Of a DNA stretch of 64,000 nucleotides, positions 7,914-15,729 are shown one piece after another. The stretch spans positions 62,001 through 126,000 of the forward strand of contig NZ_CP009921.1 of assembly GCF_000832985.1 (NCBI RefSeq). The letters run 5' to 3'. Numbering within the stretch: the stretch's first letter is position 1; each line of letters opens with the position of its first letter. Source of the stretch: Priestia megaterium NBRC 15308 = ATCC 14581. Lineage in GTDB: Bacteria > Bacillota > Bacilli > Bacillales > Bacillaceae_H. The translations under genes were made by a program, and so were the position numbers. The notes under the pieces are model-generated. The model searched no databases, was not told where the DNA came from, and was given only the letters and a program-made list of their open reading frames with translations.

Positions 7914-9143
7914 GTGAGATTATTTGTTGGTTTAGATGTAAGTTCGTTTGATATGAAAGTATGCATTTTAAATGGTGAAGGAGAAAAGCTGAATGCCTTT
8001 ACCGTCACCAATGACTTACCAGGCGCGACGTTGCTTAAAGAGCTTTTATTGGACTGCATAGGCGATCAAGAAGTTGACGTCTTAAAGATTGGCTTAGAAT
8101 CTACATCGGTCTATAGTTTTCACCCGTCGATGTTTCTCCATCATGATGAAGACTTAAAAGTCTTCGGTGCCAAGGTGTTTGTCATGAACCCTAAACAAAT
8201 AGCTAATTTTAAGAAAAGCTATTCGGACATGAACAAAACAGATGAAATCGATGCCTTTATCATTGCGGATTACTTACGTTTTGGACGTAACCAGATGTCA
8301 GTGGTCAAAGAAAGCCAATACGTGGCCTTACAACAACTGACTCGGTCCCGTTACCAACTCATTCGTATGATGACAAAAGAAAAGCAGCATTTTCTTCAAC
8401 ACCTAAGCTATAAGTGTAATACTTTCTCTCAAGAAGTAGACTCCTCGGTCTTCGGTAACGCAATGATGGAGCTTTTCTTAGAGAAATACAGCTTGGAAGA
8501 ACTAGCCCACCTACCACTGGAGGAACTAGCAGCATTCCTTCAAGAGAAAGGGAAAAACCGATTTGGTGACCCGAAATGTGTGGCAACCTCCATTCAGAAA
8601 GCCGTGCGATCTTCGTATCGCTTGGACAAGGTAGTGGAAGATTCCATGGATGTGATACTTGGGACCTCGATCGAGGTCATTCGCACCTTCCAAAAGCAGA
8701 TAAAAGAAATTGACAAAGCGATCAAAAAACTGATGGCTGGATTGACACACACGCTTGAATCCATCCCTGGCATTGGTCCCGTATTCGCTGCGGGTATCAT
8801 AGCTGAAATTGGCCAAATAGACCGGTTTGATGATGAAGCTAAAGTAGCAAAATACGCAGGTCTATACTGGCGAAAGCATCAGTCTGGGCGCTTTACTGCC
8901 GAAGACACGTCCCTATCACGTAACGGTAACCACTACTTGCGATATTACTTAGTTGAAGCCGCCAACTCCGTACGAAAGCAAGTTCCAGATTACCGGGATT
9001 ACTACGTGAAAAAGTACAGTGAAGTACCAAAACATCAACACAAACGTGCACTCGTTCTAACCGCAAGAAAACTCGTGCGATTGGTGGATGCGCTACTACG
9101 CAGTCACCAACTCTTTACGCCAGAAAGGGGCGTGAAAATATGA
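7914..9143 (+). CDS. IS110-family transposase (RuvC-like DEDD recombinase), copy 1
   Basis: 409 residues from the GTG at 7914, which follows AAAGGAGGT; a longer frame without RBS continues upstream. The N-terminal DEDD domain shows FVGLDVSSFDMKV (first Asp), LKIGLESTSVYS (Glu) and KTDEIDAFIIADYLRFGR (two Asp). The C-terminal Tnp_IS110 domain shows SIPGIGPVFAAGIIAEIG and TSLSRNGNHYLRYYLVEAA, the latter with the conserved catalytic serine region. It would catalyse RNA-guided transposition. The protein is identical to that of copy 2, so at least one transposition or duplication is recent. Confidence 0.93.
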   Translation: MRLFVGLDVSSFDMKVCILNGEGEKLNAFTVTNDLPGATLLKELLLDCIGDQEVDVLKIGLESTSVYSFHPSMFLHHDEDLKVFGAKVFVMNPKQIANFKKSYSDMNKTDEIDAFIIADYLRFGRNQMSVVKESQYVALQQLTRSRYQLIRMMTKEKQHFLQHLSYKCNTFSQEVDSSVFGNAMMELFLEKYSLEELAHLPLEELAAFLQEKGKNRFGDPKCVATSIQKAVRSSYRLDKVVEDSMDVILGTSIEVIRTFQKQIKEIDKAIKKLMAGLTHTLESIPGIGPVFAAGIIAEIGQIDRFDDEAKVAKYAGLYWRKHQSGRFTAEDTSLSRNGNHYLRYYLVEAANSVRKQVPDYRDYYVKKYSEVPKHQHKRALVLTARKLVRLVDALLRSHQLFTPERGVKI

Positions 9144-9337
9144 CATAAAACTTGTCATCGCTACCTTTCAAATAATTTCCAGTAAATAACATTCGTTACT
9201 GGTCTAGTTTCGTGATGCTTTTTTTAAGTAAATTGCCCTTTGATAACTTTACGTTCTTTCATTTTTCAGTTGACATACTACCGCAGGTCTTTAACGTTTT
9301 TTGTGCTTATTGTCTCATGTATGGGTCGTACATTTAT

Positions 9338-9365
9338 AATTACCATAATGTGATTTATAGGTATC
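9338..9365 (+). other. dif-like site S2
   Basis: Left arm AATTACCATAA, spacer TGTGAT, right arm TTATAGGTATC; 16 of 22 arm positions match S1. Same orientation as S1. It ends 2 bp before the stop codon of the DUF2711 gene. Confidence 0.65.
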
Positions 9366-9367
9366 TA

Positions 9368-10033
9368 TTAAATAATTGAATAAAGATATGTCTCTTTATC
9401 ACATATGAAAGCTTCAAGGTTTAGAGATTTAATTGTATCCTCAATATTTGTATCTTTTGCTAAAAGCAATGTTATAAACGAATCATAGATCCCCATAAAT
9501 GCAAAATCCATCTTTTCATCTGTGATAATTGACTCATTAGGAGATAAGTTAGCTATTTCTATAGATGACATATCATTGACTTTAAATGAACCGTTTGTGT
9601 CGTGAATAGGTTCAGAAAAATATAAAGTATTTGCCCCTTTTGAACAGAGAATTTTTACTAAACTATTTAGTATAAACAATGAGGTATTAACTTCTTCGGG
9701 GTAATAAAAATCAGGATTAGACTTAACATAAGAAGCTAATTTTTTATATTCATCACTAGGCACACCAGTAAGGTGTTGCAACGCTATAGAGAGTTCCTTG
9801 TAGGATTTTAAATTACATTTGCCCATTACTTCTTTCCACGATACTGGTTCTCCAAGTTTAAGCATTTCCTCGTCACTAGGATATATATGCTGATAAGGAT
9901 TTTCTCTCTTTGATTTCTCCCAACCAGAGGGCATCTGAATAAAAGGGTGGAATAAAACAGCAGCAGAATTAAAGTCATTAGATAATTGGGACAAAATAGG
10001 TAAATCTCCATCAATCCATATATAATCCAACAA
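9368..10033 (-). CDS. DUF2711-family protein
   Basis: 221 residues from the first of two tandem TTG codons (10033), which follow AAAGGAGATG; a longer frame from an ATG at 10072 has no RBS. The start LLDYIWIDGDLPILSQLSNDFNSAAVLFHPFIQMP and the SWKEVMGKCNLKSYKELSIALQHLTG segment fit DUF2711, a family of unknown function confined mainly to Bacillus and relatives. No signal peptide or membrane segment. The gene alone fills the 733-bp module between dif-like sites S2 and S3. Confidence 0.65.
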   Translation of the reverse strand: MLDYIWIDGDLPILSQLSNDFNSAAVLFHPFIQMPSGWEKSKRENPYQHIYPSDEEMLKLGEPVSWKEVMGKCNLKSYKELSIALQHLTGVPSDEYKKLASYVKSNPDFYYPEEVNTSLFILNSLVKILCSKGANTLYFSEPIHDTNGSFKVNDMSSIEIANLSPNESIITDEKMDFAFMGIYDSFITLLLAKDTNIEDTIKSLNLEAFICDKETYLYSII

Positions 10034-10098
10034 AACGAGACATCTCCTTTGAATATACTTAGTTACGTACATTATATATACAGAGAACAGTCATTTCT

Positions 10099-10126
10099 AG
10101 TCAACATAATCCAGATTTCAGGAACC
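10099..10126 (+). other. dif-like site S3
   Basis: Left arm AGTCAACATAA, spacer TCCAGA, right arm TTTCAGGAACC; 18 of 22 arm positions match S1, same orientation. Confidence 0.75.
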
Positions 10127-10129
10127 TAT

Positions 10130-10163
10130 CATAAAAAAGAGCAGACTTAAGCCTGCTCTTTTT
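10130..10163. terminator. Terminator at the end of the SMI1/KNR4 gene
   Basis: Stem AAAAGAGCAG(A) / CTGCTCTTTT around a short loop, with A and T tracts on either side. It sits between site S3 and the stop codon at 10162. Confidence 0.65.
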
Positions 10164-10713
10164 AGTCTAATAACCCTTTTTCCTTTAATTCCTTTAGAAA
10201 ATCTGGATCCATCCAAACTTCTTCGCCTTCGTATCCATCCAAATCATCTTCTTCTGGATCATATGGCTTAATCATTTGTAAGAAATCTTCAAACGACGGT
10301 GCAACATAATATAAATCCTGTATCTTCATCTCATTATCTTCGAATTCTAACTCTATATCATGATCCCATAAAAAGATGTATCCGTATCCTTCTCTATTTA
10401 GGTTTAGACAAACAATATTCCCACCAACATCACGTCCAATCGGAATAGAACCTTTAGGTATTCTACCTTCAAATGTCTCATAACAAGATAAAAGATCATT
10501 CATGTCCTCTAGTCTTGTACCAAAAAAAGAAGATAAAATAAAAGATTCTATTTCTCCAGATGAAAGTTCAATTATATTATCCTCAACTTCGCCCCCATTA
10601 TATTTTCTTAAAAAATTTACATACTCCTCTGGAAATGAAGCGCATACCTTTTTTTCTAGTTCATTCAAATCTTGTTGACTGAACCTTTTAGAGTTAGGTT
10701 TAATAATAATCAA
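10162..10713 (-). CDS. SMI1/KNR4 (SUKH-superfamily) protein
   Basis: 183 residues from the TTG at 10713, placed behind AAGGAGG; the frame continues upstream to an ATG at 10776 without a good RBS. The SUKH signature is clear: LNELEKKVCASFPEEYVNFLRKYNGGEVEDNI, later GSIPIGRDVGGNIVCLNLN and IFLWDHDIE. SUKH proteins often act as immunity proteins against polymorphic or contact-dependent toxins. No toxin gene lies in the same module, so it could be an orphan immunity protein, as often found in cassette arrays. It is the only gene between S3 and S4. Confidence 0.85.
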   Translation of the reverse strand: MIIIKPNSKRFSQQDLNELEKKVCASFPEEYVNFLRKYNGGEVEDNIIELSSGEIESFILSSFFGTRLEDMNDLLSCYETFEGRIPKGSIPIGRDVGGNIVCLNLNREGYGYIFLWDHDIELEFEDNEMKIQDLYYVAPSFEDFLQMIKPYDPEEDDLDGYEGEEVWMDPDFLKELKEKGLLD

Positions 10714-10823
10714 GTTTTTGTCCTCCTTAAGTAACGCCACAATAATTCTATCATTCGTAATTGTAGTAACTATCAATATTTGAAAAAATAACCTACTCTA
10801 AGGTGTATATCCTATACAAATTT

Positions 10824-10851
10824 AGTTAACATAATGTACCTTTTCGGAATT
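10824..10851 (+). other. dif-like site S4
   Basis: Left arm AGTTAACATAA, spacer TGTACC, right arm TTTTCGGAATT; 19 of 22 arm positions match S1. Preceded by CTATACAAATTT, the conserved flank of the array. Confidence 0.78.
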
Positions 10852-10989
10852 CGTAAAAAAGAATCCATTAGTTGAAAAAACAAATAAAAAATATTATGGC
10901 GTTTATCTCCAATTAATAAATTGATTAACATATAATACAAGGTAAGAATTATAGATACAGAACTATTTTAATTGAGGAGCGATTACATA

Positions 10990-11613
10990 GTGGAAAACTT
11001 TTATTTGTTCGTAATTACATGTGTATTTCTAATTATTTTACCTGGTCCAGATACTGCTATCATGACAAAAAACACTCTTACTGTTGGAAAACAGGGAGGT
11101 TTTAAAACAATGATTGGGATTTGTTGCGCGTTATCTATTCATACATTAACTGCTATTGTAGGGCTTTCGGCGATTATTGCGAAATCAGCTCTGTTATTTT
11201 CGATCTTCAAATATATTGGTGCGGTGTACTTAATTTATTTAGGTATCAAGTCATTATGGACATTGAGAAATCAAGAAACAACTGAAACGGTTGTCAAAAT
11301 TAAGTATAAAAACACGTCTTCTTTTAAACAAGGTTTTCTTACCAATCTCCTAAATCCAAAAATAGCTGTTTTTTTCTTAACCTTCCTACCACAGTTTGTG
11401 AATCCTGGAAGCCATACTTTTATGCCGTTTCTTATACTTGGGATGACTTATATTGTATTAACTATCGTGTGGTATTTATTTTATATCTATTTACTTAACC
11501 AGATTAGTGCTTTTATGAAAAAGCCTAAGACACAAAAGGCTATCGAGGGAATAACAGGTACTATATTAATAGGATTTGGTATAAAACTCGCTCTGGAAAA
11601 GGCTCATACTTAG
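10990..11613 (+). CDS. LysE/RhtB-family exporter
   Basis: 207 residues from the GTG behind GAGGAGC; a TTG further upstream lies on top of that RBS. Family hallmarks are FLIILPGPDTAIMTKNTLTVGKQGGFKTMIGICCALSIHTL near the N-terminus and GFLTNLLNPKIAVFFLTFLPQFV in the middle. There are about six transmembrane helices. LysE-type proteins export amino acids and related small molecules; the substrate here is unknown. It is the sole gene of the 819-bp module between S4 and S5, and one of the few transcribed on the plus strand. Confidence 0.88.
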   Translation: MENFYLFVITCVFLIILPGPDTAIMTKNTLTVGKQGGFKTMIGICCALSIHTLTAIVGLSAIIAKSALLFSIFKYIGAVYLIYLGIKSLWTLRNQETTETVVKIKYKNTSSFKQGFLTNLLNPKIAVFFLTFLPQFVNPGSHTFMPFLILGMTYIVLTIVWYLFYIYLLNQISAFMKKPKTQKAIEGITGTILIGFGIKLALEKAHT

Positions 11614-11670
11614 ATAGTTGTAATTTCAACTATCAATGGGGGATATAAAGTGTTTGCTCTATACACCTTT

Positions 11671-11698
11671 AATTACCATAATGTCTCTTATCGGCACC
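11671..11698 (+). other. dif-like site S5
   Basis: Left arm AATTACCATAA, spacer TGTCTC, right arm TTATCGGCACC; 16 of 22 arm positions match S1. Same spacer as S0. Preceded by CTATACACCTTT. Confidence 0.68.
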
Positions 11699-11763
11699 CT
11701 CATACCAAAAAAAATATTACGGTAAAAAAACGATAAATTATTTTTTTGAAAATAAGGATTATT

Positions 11764-11997
11764 ATGATGAAAAGAGGAATCATAGCAGGAATAATAACAT
11801 TAATCATTTTATTAGCAGTTTCTTATTTTACTGGGAACTGGAGTTATGTTTATTATGTATCGGGAATCTTAGAATTAGTATCTGCTGTACTTCCCTTAGC
11901 ATTTCTAATCGATATTTTAATTTTAGGAAACAAAGGATCTTTATCTTCAGAAAAGGAAATCTTATTTCTTATCTATCCCTTAGGTTTCTTCTTCTAG
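11764..11997 (+). CDS. Small membrane protein (77 aa), possibly C-terminally altered
   Basis: From tandem ATG codons behind AAGGA. Two hydrophobic helices (GIIAGIITLIILLAVSYF and ELVSAVLPLAFLIDILILG), then a short hydrophobic tail ending LIYPLGFFF. The N-terminal half is reminiscent of DUF5316-type Bacillus membrane proteins, but I am not certain, and the tail looks unlike a natural end, so it may be a truncated gene. First gene after site S5. Confidence 0.4.
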   Translation: MMKRGIIAGIITLIILLAVSYFTGNWSYVYYVSGILELVSAVLPLAFLIDILILGNKGSLSSEKEILFLIYPLGFFF

Positions 11998-12125
11998 CAA
12001 TCACACATGCATGATTCTCCCCTGCGTATCTACTAATATAAATTTTATACAATACGTGAGTGGACAGGCAGTAAGAAAGTGTTAAAAGGACTAAAAAACT
12101 TTAGAGCATTATTATGTAATGAAGA

Positions 12126-12172
12126 AACCTCCCCACAAAGAAACAGATTTTCCTTTGTGGGGAGGTTGTTTA
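12126..12172. terminator. Terminator downstream of the lantibiotic operon
   Basis: 15-bp perfect stem AACCTCCCCACAAAG / CTTTGTGGGGAGGTT. It lies just past the last gene of the minus-strand lantibiotic operon. Confidence 0.7.
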
Positions 12173-12190
12173 GTTATAATAGTTAATAGT

Positions 12191-13546
12191 CTAATTTTTC
12201 AAAGCATTATATAAATCAATTTCATTCTGTCCTGTAGAGCTTTTCTTTAACTTATTTACAGCTTTATGTGGCTTATTTTTATAACCATATTTATCTATTA
12301 CTAAGGCTAAAGCCCCTGATACCTTAGGGGTAGCTAATGAATTACCATAATTAAAGTAGTATCCTCCTTGAGGATGAGCTACAAGAATGAGCTCTTTTTT
12401 AAATAATTCATCTTCGAGCCAAGTGTCTGATCCATATTTATTTAGCAATTGAATGTCTCCACCTGGTGCAGTAAAGTCTATCTGGTTTTTACCATAGTTA
12501 GAAAATGAAGAAATTTCTTGATTAGGGCCAGTTGAAGCCACAGAAATAACATTAGGTAATTGAGCAGGGATATCTTGTACAATTCCTTTTGCTGATTTAC
12601 TTTCCTCTTCCAATTGATTATTTAATATATTTAATAAGTTATTTTTTTTATTAACATCTACTGAATCGTTTCCTAGAGCACTTACAACAATACTGCCTCT
12701 TTTATTAGCATATTGAATAGCTTTTTCATATGCTTTAATTTCTGTCTTATCGTTACTACCATCAGAATATTTACCGTTTTTTAGTAAGTAAGAACCTGCA
12801 CTGATATTAATAACATCATTTCCATCTTTTGCTGCCTCAATTATGCCTTTTATTACCCATATAGCTTCTGCAGAGCTTTTTCCAAATGCTCTATACATAG
12901 TTACTGGAATGTTAGGGGCAACGCCTTTCATCAAACCGTCAGCGTTTATTTGACTAATTACACCTGTACCATGTCCTGTTAAATCTGTAAGTTGATCAAC
13001 ATTTCCTGTTTCCCATGGCTCCTTACCTTGATAACCGTTTTTGGGAACAAGGTTCTTAGAATTGGCAATAGAAATGTTTTTAAAATCAGAATGGTCCTCG
13101 GGTAATCCTGAATCTACAACTCCTACAGAAACTGCCCCTGTTGGAGTAAACATTTTATAGCTTTCTCCATTGTGGGTAATTCGTTTCATATCCCATTGTT
13201 GATTCCAAATCGCTTGGTTATCAGATATACTTTGTTTATTAATATTTGGTGTGTATGTTTTAAATTCTCCATTTGATTTATTAATTTCATCAATATTACC
13301 TGAATGAAGTGTAGATAATATTTTATTTTTCACTCCTTGAACTTGTATCAATTTTATTTCTGGTATAGAGTATATAACCTCTTGTTTTTCCTTTTCTAAT
13401 TGATTTAGAGCTAAATTAAAATCTGCAGAATCTTTCATCAAGATAGAATAAGAAGATTCTTCTGCAGCAACAGCGTTACTAAAAGAAAAACATAGGATAA
13501 GTGTAAAACATATAGCATTAAGCAAAAGTATTCTTAGAGTTCGCAT
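12191..13546 (-). CDS. Lantibiotic leader-processing subtilisin-like protease (LanP)
   Basis: 451 residues with a Sec signal peptide (cleavage near AVAAEE, residue 28). The S8 peptidase triad is visible: Asp145 in VGVVDSGLPE, His192 in LTGHGTGVI, Ser403 in GNSLATPKVSG (the usual GTSMATP in variant form), with oxyanion Asn293 in SALGND. A propeptide of about 110 residues precedes the catalytic domain. It is last in the lantibiotic operon. Both precursors have an Arg just before a Thr-rich core (GVTPR and GVDTR), so LanP probably makes a second cut after Arg outside the cell, as CylA does for cytolysin. Confidence 0.9.
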   Translation of the reverse strand: MRTLRILLLNAICFTLILCFSFSNAVAAEESSYSILMKDSADFNLALNQLEKEKQEVIYSIPEIKLIQVQGVKNKILSTLHSGNIDEINKSNGEFKTYTPNINKQSISDNQAIWNQQWDMKRITHNGESYKMFTPTGAVSVGVVDSGLPEDHSDFKNISIANSKNLVPKNGYQGKEPWETGNVDQLTDLTGHGTGVISQINADGLMKGVAPNIPVTMYRAFGKSSAEAIWVIKGIIEAAKDGNDVINISAGSYLLKNGKYSDGSNDKTEIKAYEKAIQYANKRGSIVVSALGNDSVDVNKKNNLLNILNNQLEEESKSAKGIVQDIPAQLPNVISVASTGPNQEISSFSNYGKNQIDFTAPGGDIQLLNKYGSDTWLEDELFKKELILVAHPQGGYYFNYGNSLATPKVSGALALVIDKYGYKNKPHKAVNKLKKSSTGQNEIDLYNALKN

Positions 13547-13577
13547 CTTTACCTCCTATTTTGATATAGTACAGAAA

Positions 13578-15707
13578 CTATTGTGAATAAAGGTTATAAT
13601 AATAGGATTTATTTTGGAGTAATTGTTCATGGGTTCCCATTTCTTTAATACATCCATCTTCTAAATAAATTATCTTATCTGCATTTTGAATAGTTCTTAA
13701 TCTGTGAGCAATGATTATTTGAGTAATATTTAGCTCTTTTAAAGTATTCTCTATATGTCTCTCTGTAAAAAAATCTAGATGACTAGTAGCCTCATCAAAG
13801 ACAATCACACTTGGTTCTTGATACAGAGCACGTGCAACTAGGAGACGTTGTCTTTGTCCACCAGAGAAGTTATTTCCACTTTCAGATATAACTGTTTCAA
13901 ACCCCATCGGGGAACTGAGTATATCTTCCAAAATTCCAGACTTTCTTGCAGCATCAATAACTTTTAAATCTTCATGGTTATCTTTAGACATAGAAATGTT
14001 GTCACTTATTGAACCAGAAAACAATTTAGATTCTTGCAATACCGTACCAATAGAAGTTCTTAAAGCATGAAAATCATACTCATTTATATCCCTATTATTA
14101 ATTAAAAGCCTTCCTTCGCTAACTTTATATAATGCAAGCAACAATTTGGAAATAGAGCTTTTTCCAGAACCAGAAGGACCAACAATGGCTACTTTTTCTC
14201 CTTGTTTAATAGTGAAATTTAAAGATTTCAGAGTATACTTACTAAATTTATTGTATTTAAAAGATACATTATCAAAAGTAATATCACCTTTAACTTTATA
14301 AGGAGTAACATCTTGTTTTTCCTGTTCGTCTTGTGTCCGTAATACATCTTTGATTCTAGAAAAATAACTTCCTAATGAAATTAACTGAGTATAATTATTA
14401 CTTATTGAAATTATAGGAGTAACATAGGACCCTGCAATAGAACTAAAAGCAATTAAAGTTCCTAAAGTAATTTCTCCTTGCAAAAATTTGTGGCCTCCTA
14501 CCCATAATACAAGTAACGGTACTACAACTTGAAAAAATCCCGTAATTGTTTGTAGGCACGCTTGAGTAACATTTAATTTTTGTGAACTCATTAGCTCTTT
14601 AGAGTACTTTTTCGACCAAAGTTCTAATCTTTTCTTCTCCAAACCTAAACTCTTTATATCCACGATATTGTACATGTTTTCAGTTAAAACTGATTGAGAG
14701 TTCACTTTATCTTGAATATTCTTTTTTGTTATTTTTCTGATAACACTTGAATTTACAAATAATATAATGGCTAATAAAATGCTTAATGATAATAATAAGA
14801 GACTTAGATCTAAAGAAAAGTTAATCATCACGGCTGTGTACGTTATTATTAGTAATAAGTCTATAAAAATGGTTATCATTGTAGTAGATATTATATCTCT
14901 AATGAATACTGCTGAATTTGCTCTAAATAACAAGTCACCACTACTTCTATTATCAAAAAATGAGTATGGAAGATGGAATAATTTATGCATAAAATCATTC
15001 ATAATGGATGAGTCTAACTTTTTTTGCAATAGAGCAATACATAGCCCTCTTAAAAGAGACATTAGAATAAAAGAAACTGAAAATATTACTATTAGCCAGC
15101 CAAAATTAGATAGTTTATCTACATCTCCAGCAGATAAAGAGTTATCCGTCACCCACTTAGTACTTAGTGGGATTAGTGTCATCAAACCTTGGATAATTAT
15201 AGAAATGAAAACCAGTATAAAAAATAAATTTCTGTACTTATTAAAGTATTTCCATACTATCCTTTCAGATTTTTTTTGTTGTAAAGTAGATTTATCAATG
15301 CCATTAAAGTGAAATTCTAATGAGAATCCTGAGTATTTTTTTTCGAATTCCTTCTTTTCTAACTTCGCTTTTCCTGAGTTAGGATCTACAATAGTGTAAA
15401 AACTTTTTTCTATTCGTTCAAGAACTACAAAGTGATTGTTTCCCCACTGGATTATGCAAGGGAGCATAATCTGATCTAAATCTCCTATATCAGCTTTATA
15501 AGCAGCAACATCAAAGTTGAAATCATTAGCGATTTCTTCGATATTTAAGAAAGAAAACCCTTCTCTAGGAGCAGGGTATTCATTTCTTAATTCGTTTAGG
15601 GATATATTTATTTTATGAAAATCAGCAATCATAGCAAAACATGCTAATCCACATTCAACACTTTCCATTTGTTCTATGAATTTAACTTTACTTTTAGTTT
15701 TTCTCAT
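13578..15707 (-). CDS. Lantibiotic peptidase-ABC transporter (LanT, C39 type)
   Basis: 709 residues. The N-terminal C39 peptidase has Gln13, Cys19 (VECGLACF), His92 (GNNHFVVLE) and Asp108 (IVDPNSGK). A six-helix ABC transmembrane domain follows (about 155-430), then an ATPase with Walker A GPSGSGKSS, signature FSGGQRQRLLVARAL, Walker B VIVFDEATSHLD and the H-loop IIAHRL. It would cut the leaders at the double-glycine-like GA/S site and export the peptides. It is between lanM and lanP in a tightly spaced minus-strand operon. Confidence 0.93.
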   Translation of the reverse strand: MRKTKSKVKFIEQMESVECGLACFAMIADFHKINISLNELRNEYPAPREGFSFLNIEEIANDFNFDVAAYKADIGDLDQIMLPCIIQWGNNHFVVLERIEKSFYTIVDPNSGKAKLEKKEFEKKYSGFSLEFHFNGIDKSTLQQKKSERIVWKYFNKYRNLFFILVFISIIIQGLMTLIPLSTKWVTDNSLSAGDVDKLSNFGWLIVIFSVSFILMSLLRGLCIALLQKKLDSSIMNDFMHKLFHLPYSFFDNRSSGDLLFRANSAVFIRDIISTTMITIFIDLLLIITYTAVMINFSLDLSLLLLSLSILLAIILFVNSSVIRKITKKNIQDKVNSQSVLTENMYNIVDIKSLGLEKKRLELWSKKYSKELMSSQKLNVTQACLQTITGFFQVVVPLLVLWVGGHKFLQGEITLGTLIAFSSIAGSYVTPIISISNNYTQLISLGSYFSRIKDVLRTQDEQEKQDVTPYKVKGDITFDNVSFKYNKFSKYTLKSLNFTIKQGEKVAIVGPSGSGKSSISKLLLALYKVSEGRLLINNRDINEYDFHALRTSIGTVLQESKLFSGSISDNISMSKDNHEDLKVIDAARKSGILEDILSSPMGFETVISESGNNFSGGQRQRLLVARALYQEPSVIVFDEATSHLDFFTERHIENTLKELNITQIIIAHRLRTIQNADKIIYLEDGCIKEMGTHEQLLQNKSYYYNLYSQ

Positions 15708-15729
15708 ATTTAATCCTTCTTATATTGAC

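Larger units (their letters stand above)
7539..9293 (+). mobile_element. IS110-family insertion sequence, copy 1 (1755 bp)
   Basis: A 1755-bp block that recurs in inverted orientation at 62014-63768, from TTCTCCTCGTATATT at the left to CGCAGGTCTTTA at the right; beyond these points the two loci differ. It contains one transposase gene, a ~370-bp structured left non-coding region and a 150-bp right region, with no terminal inverted repeats, as expected for IS110. It is inserted between the 160-aa gene and site S2. Exact ends may differ by a few bases because IS110 elements use short shared core sequences. Confidence 0.85.

Noticed and set aside
10919-10946. GATTAACATAT in the LysE promoter region
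   Set aside because: 8 of 11 in the left arm and 6 of 11 in the right; 70 bp from the real site S4 and explained by AT-rich promoter sequence.
14767-15312. 181-codon open frame opposite the LanT gene
   Set aside because: Mirror of the LanT membrane domain, no RBS; the minus-strand frame carries clear motifs.
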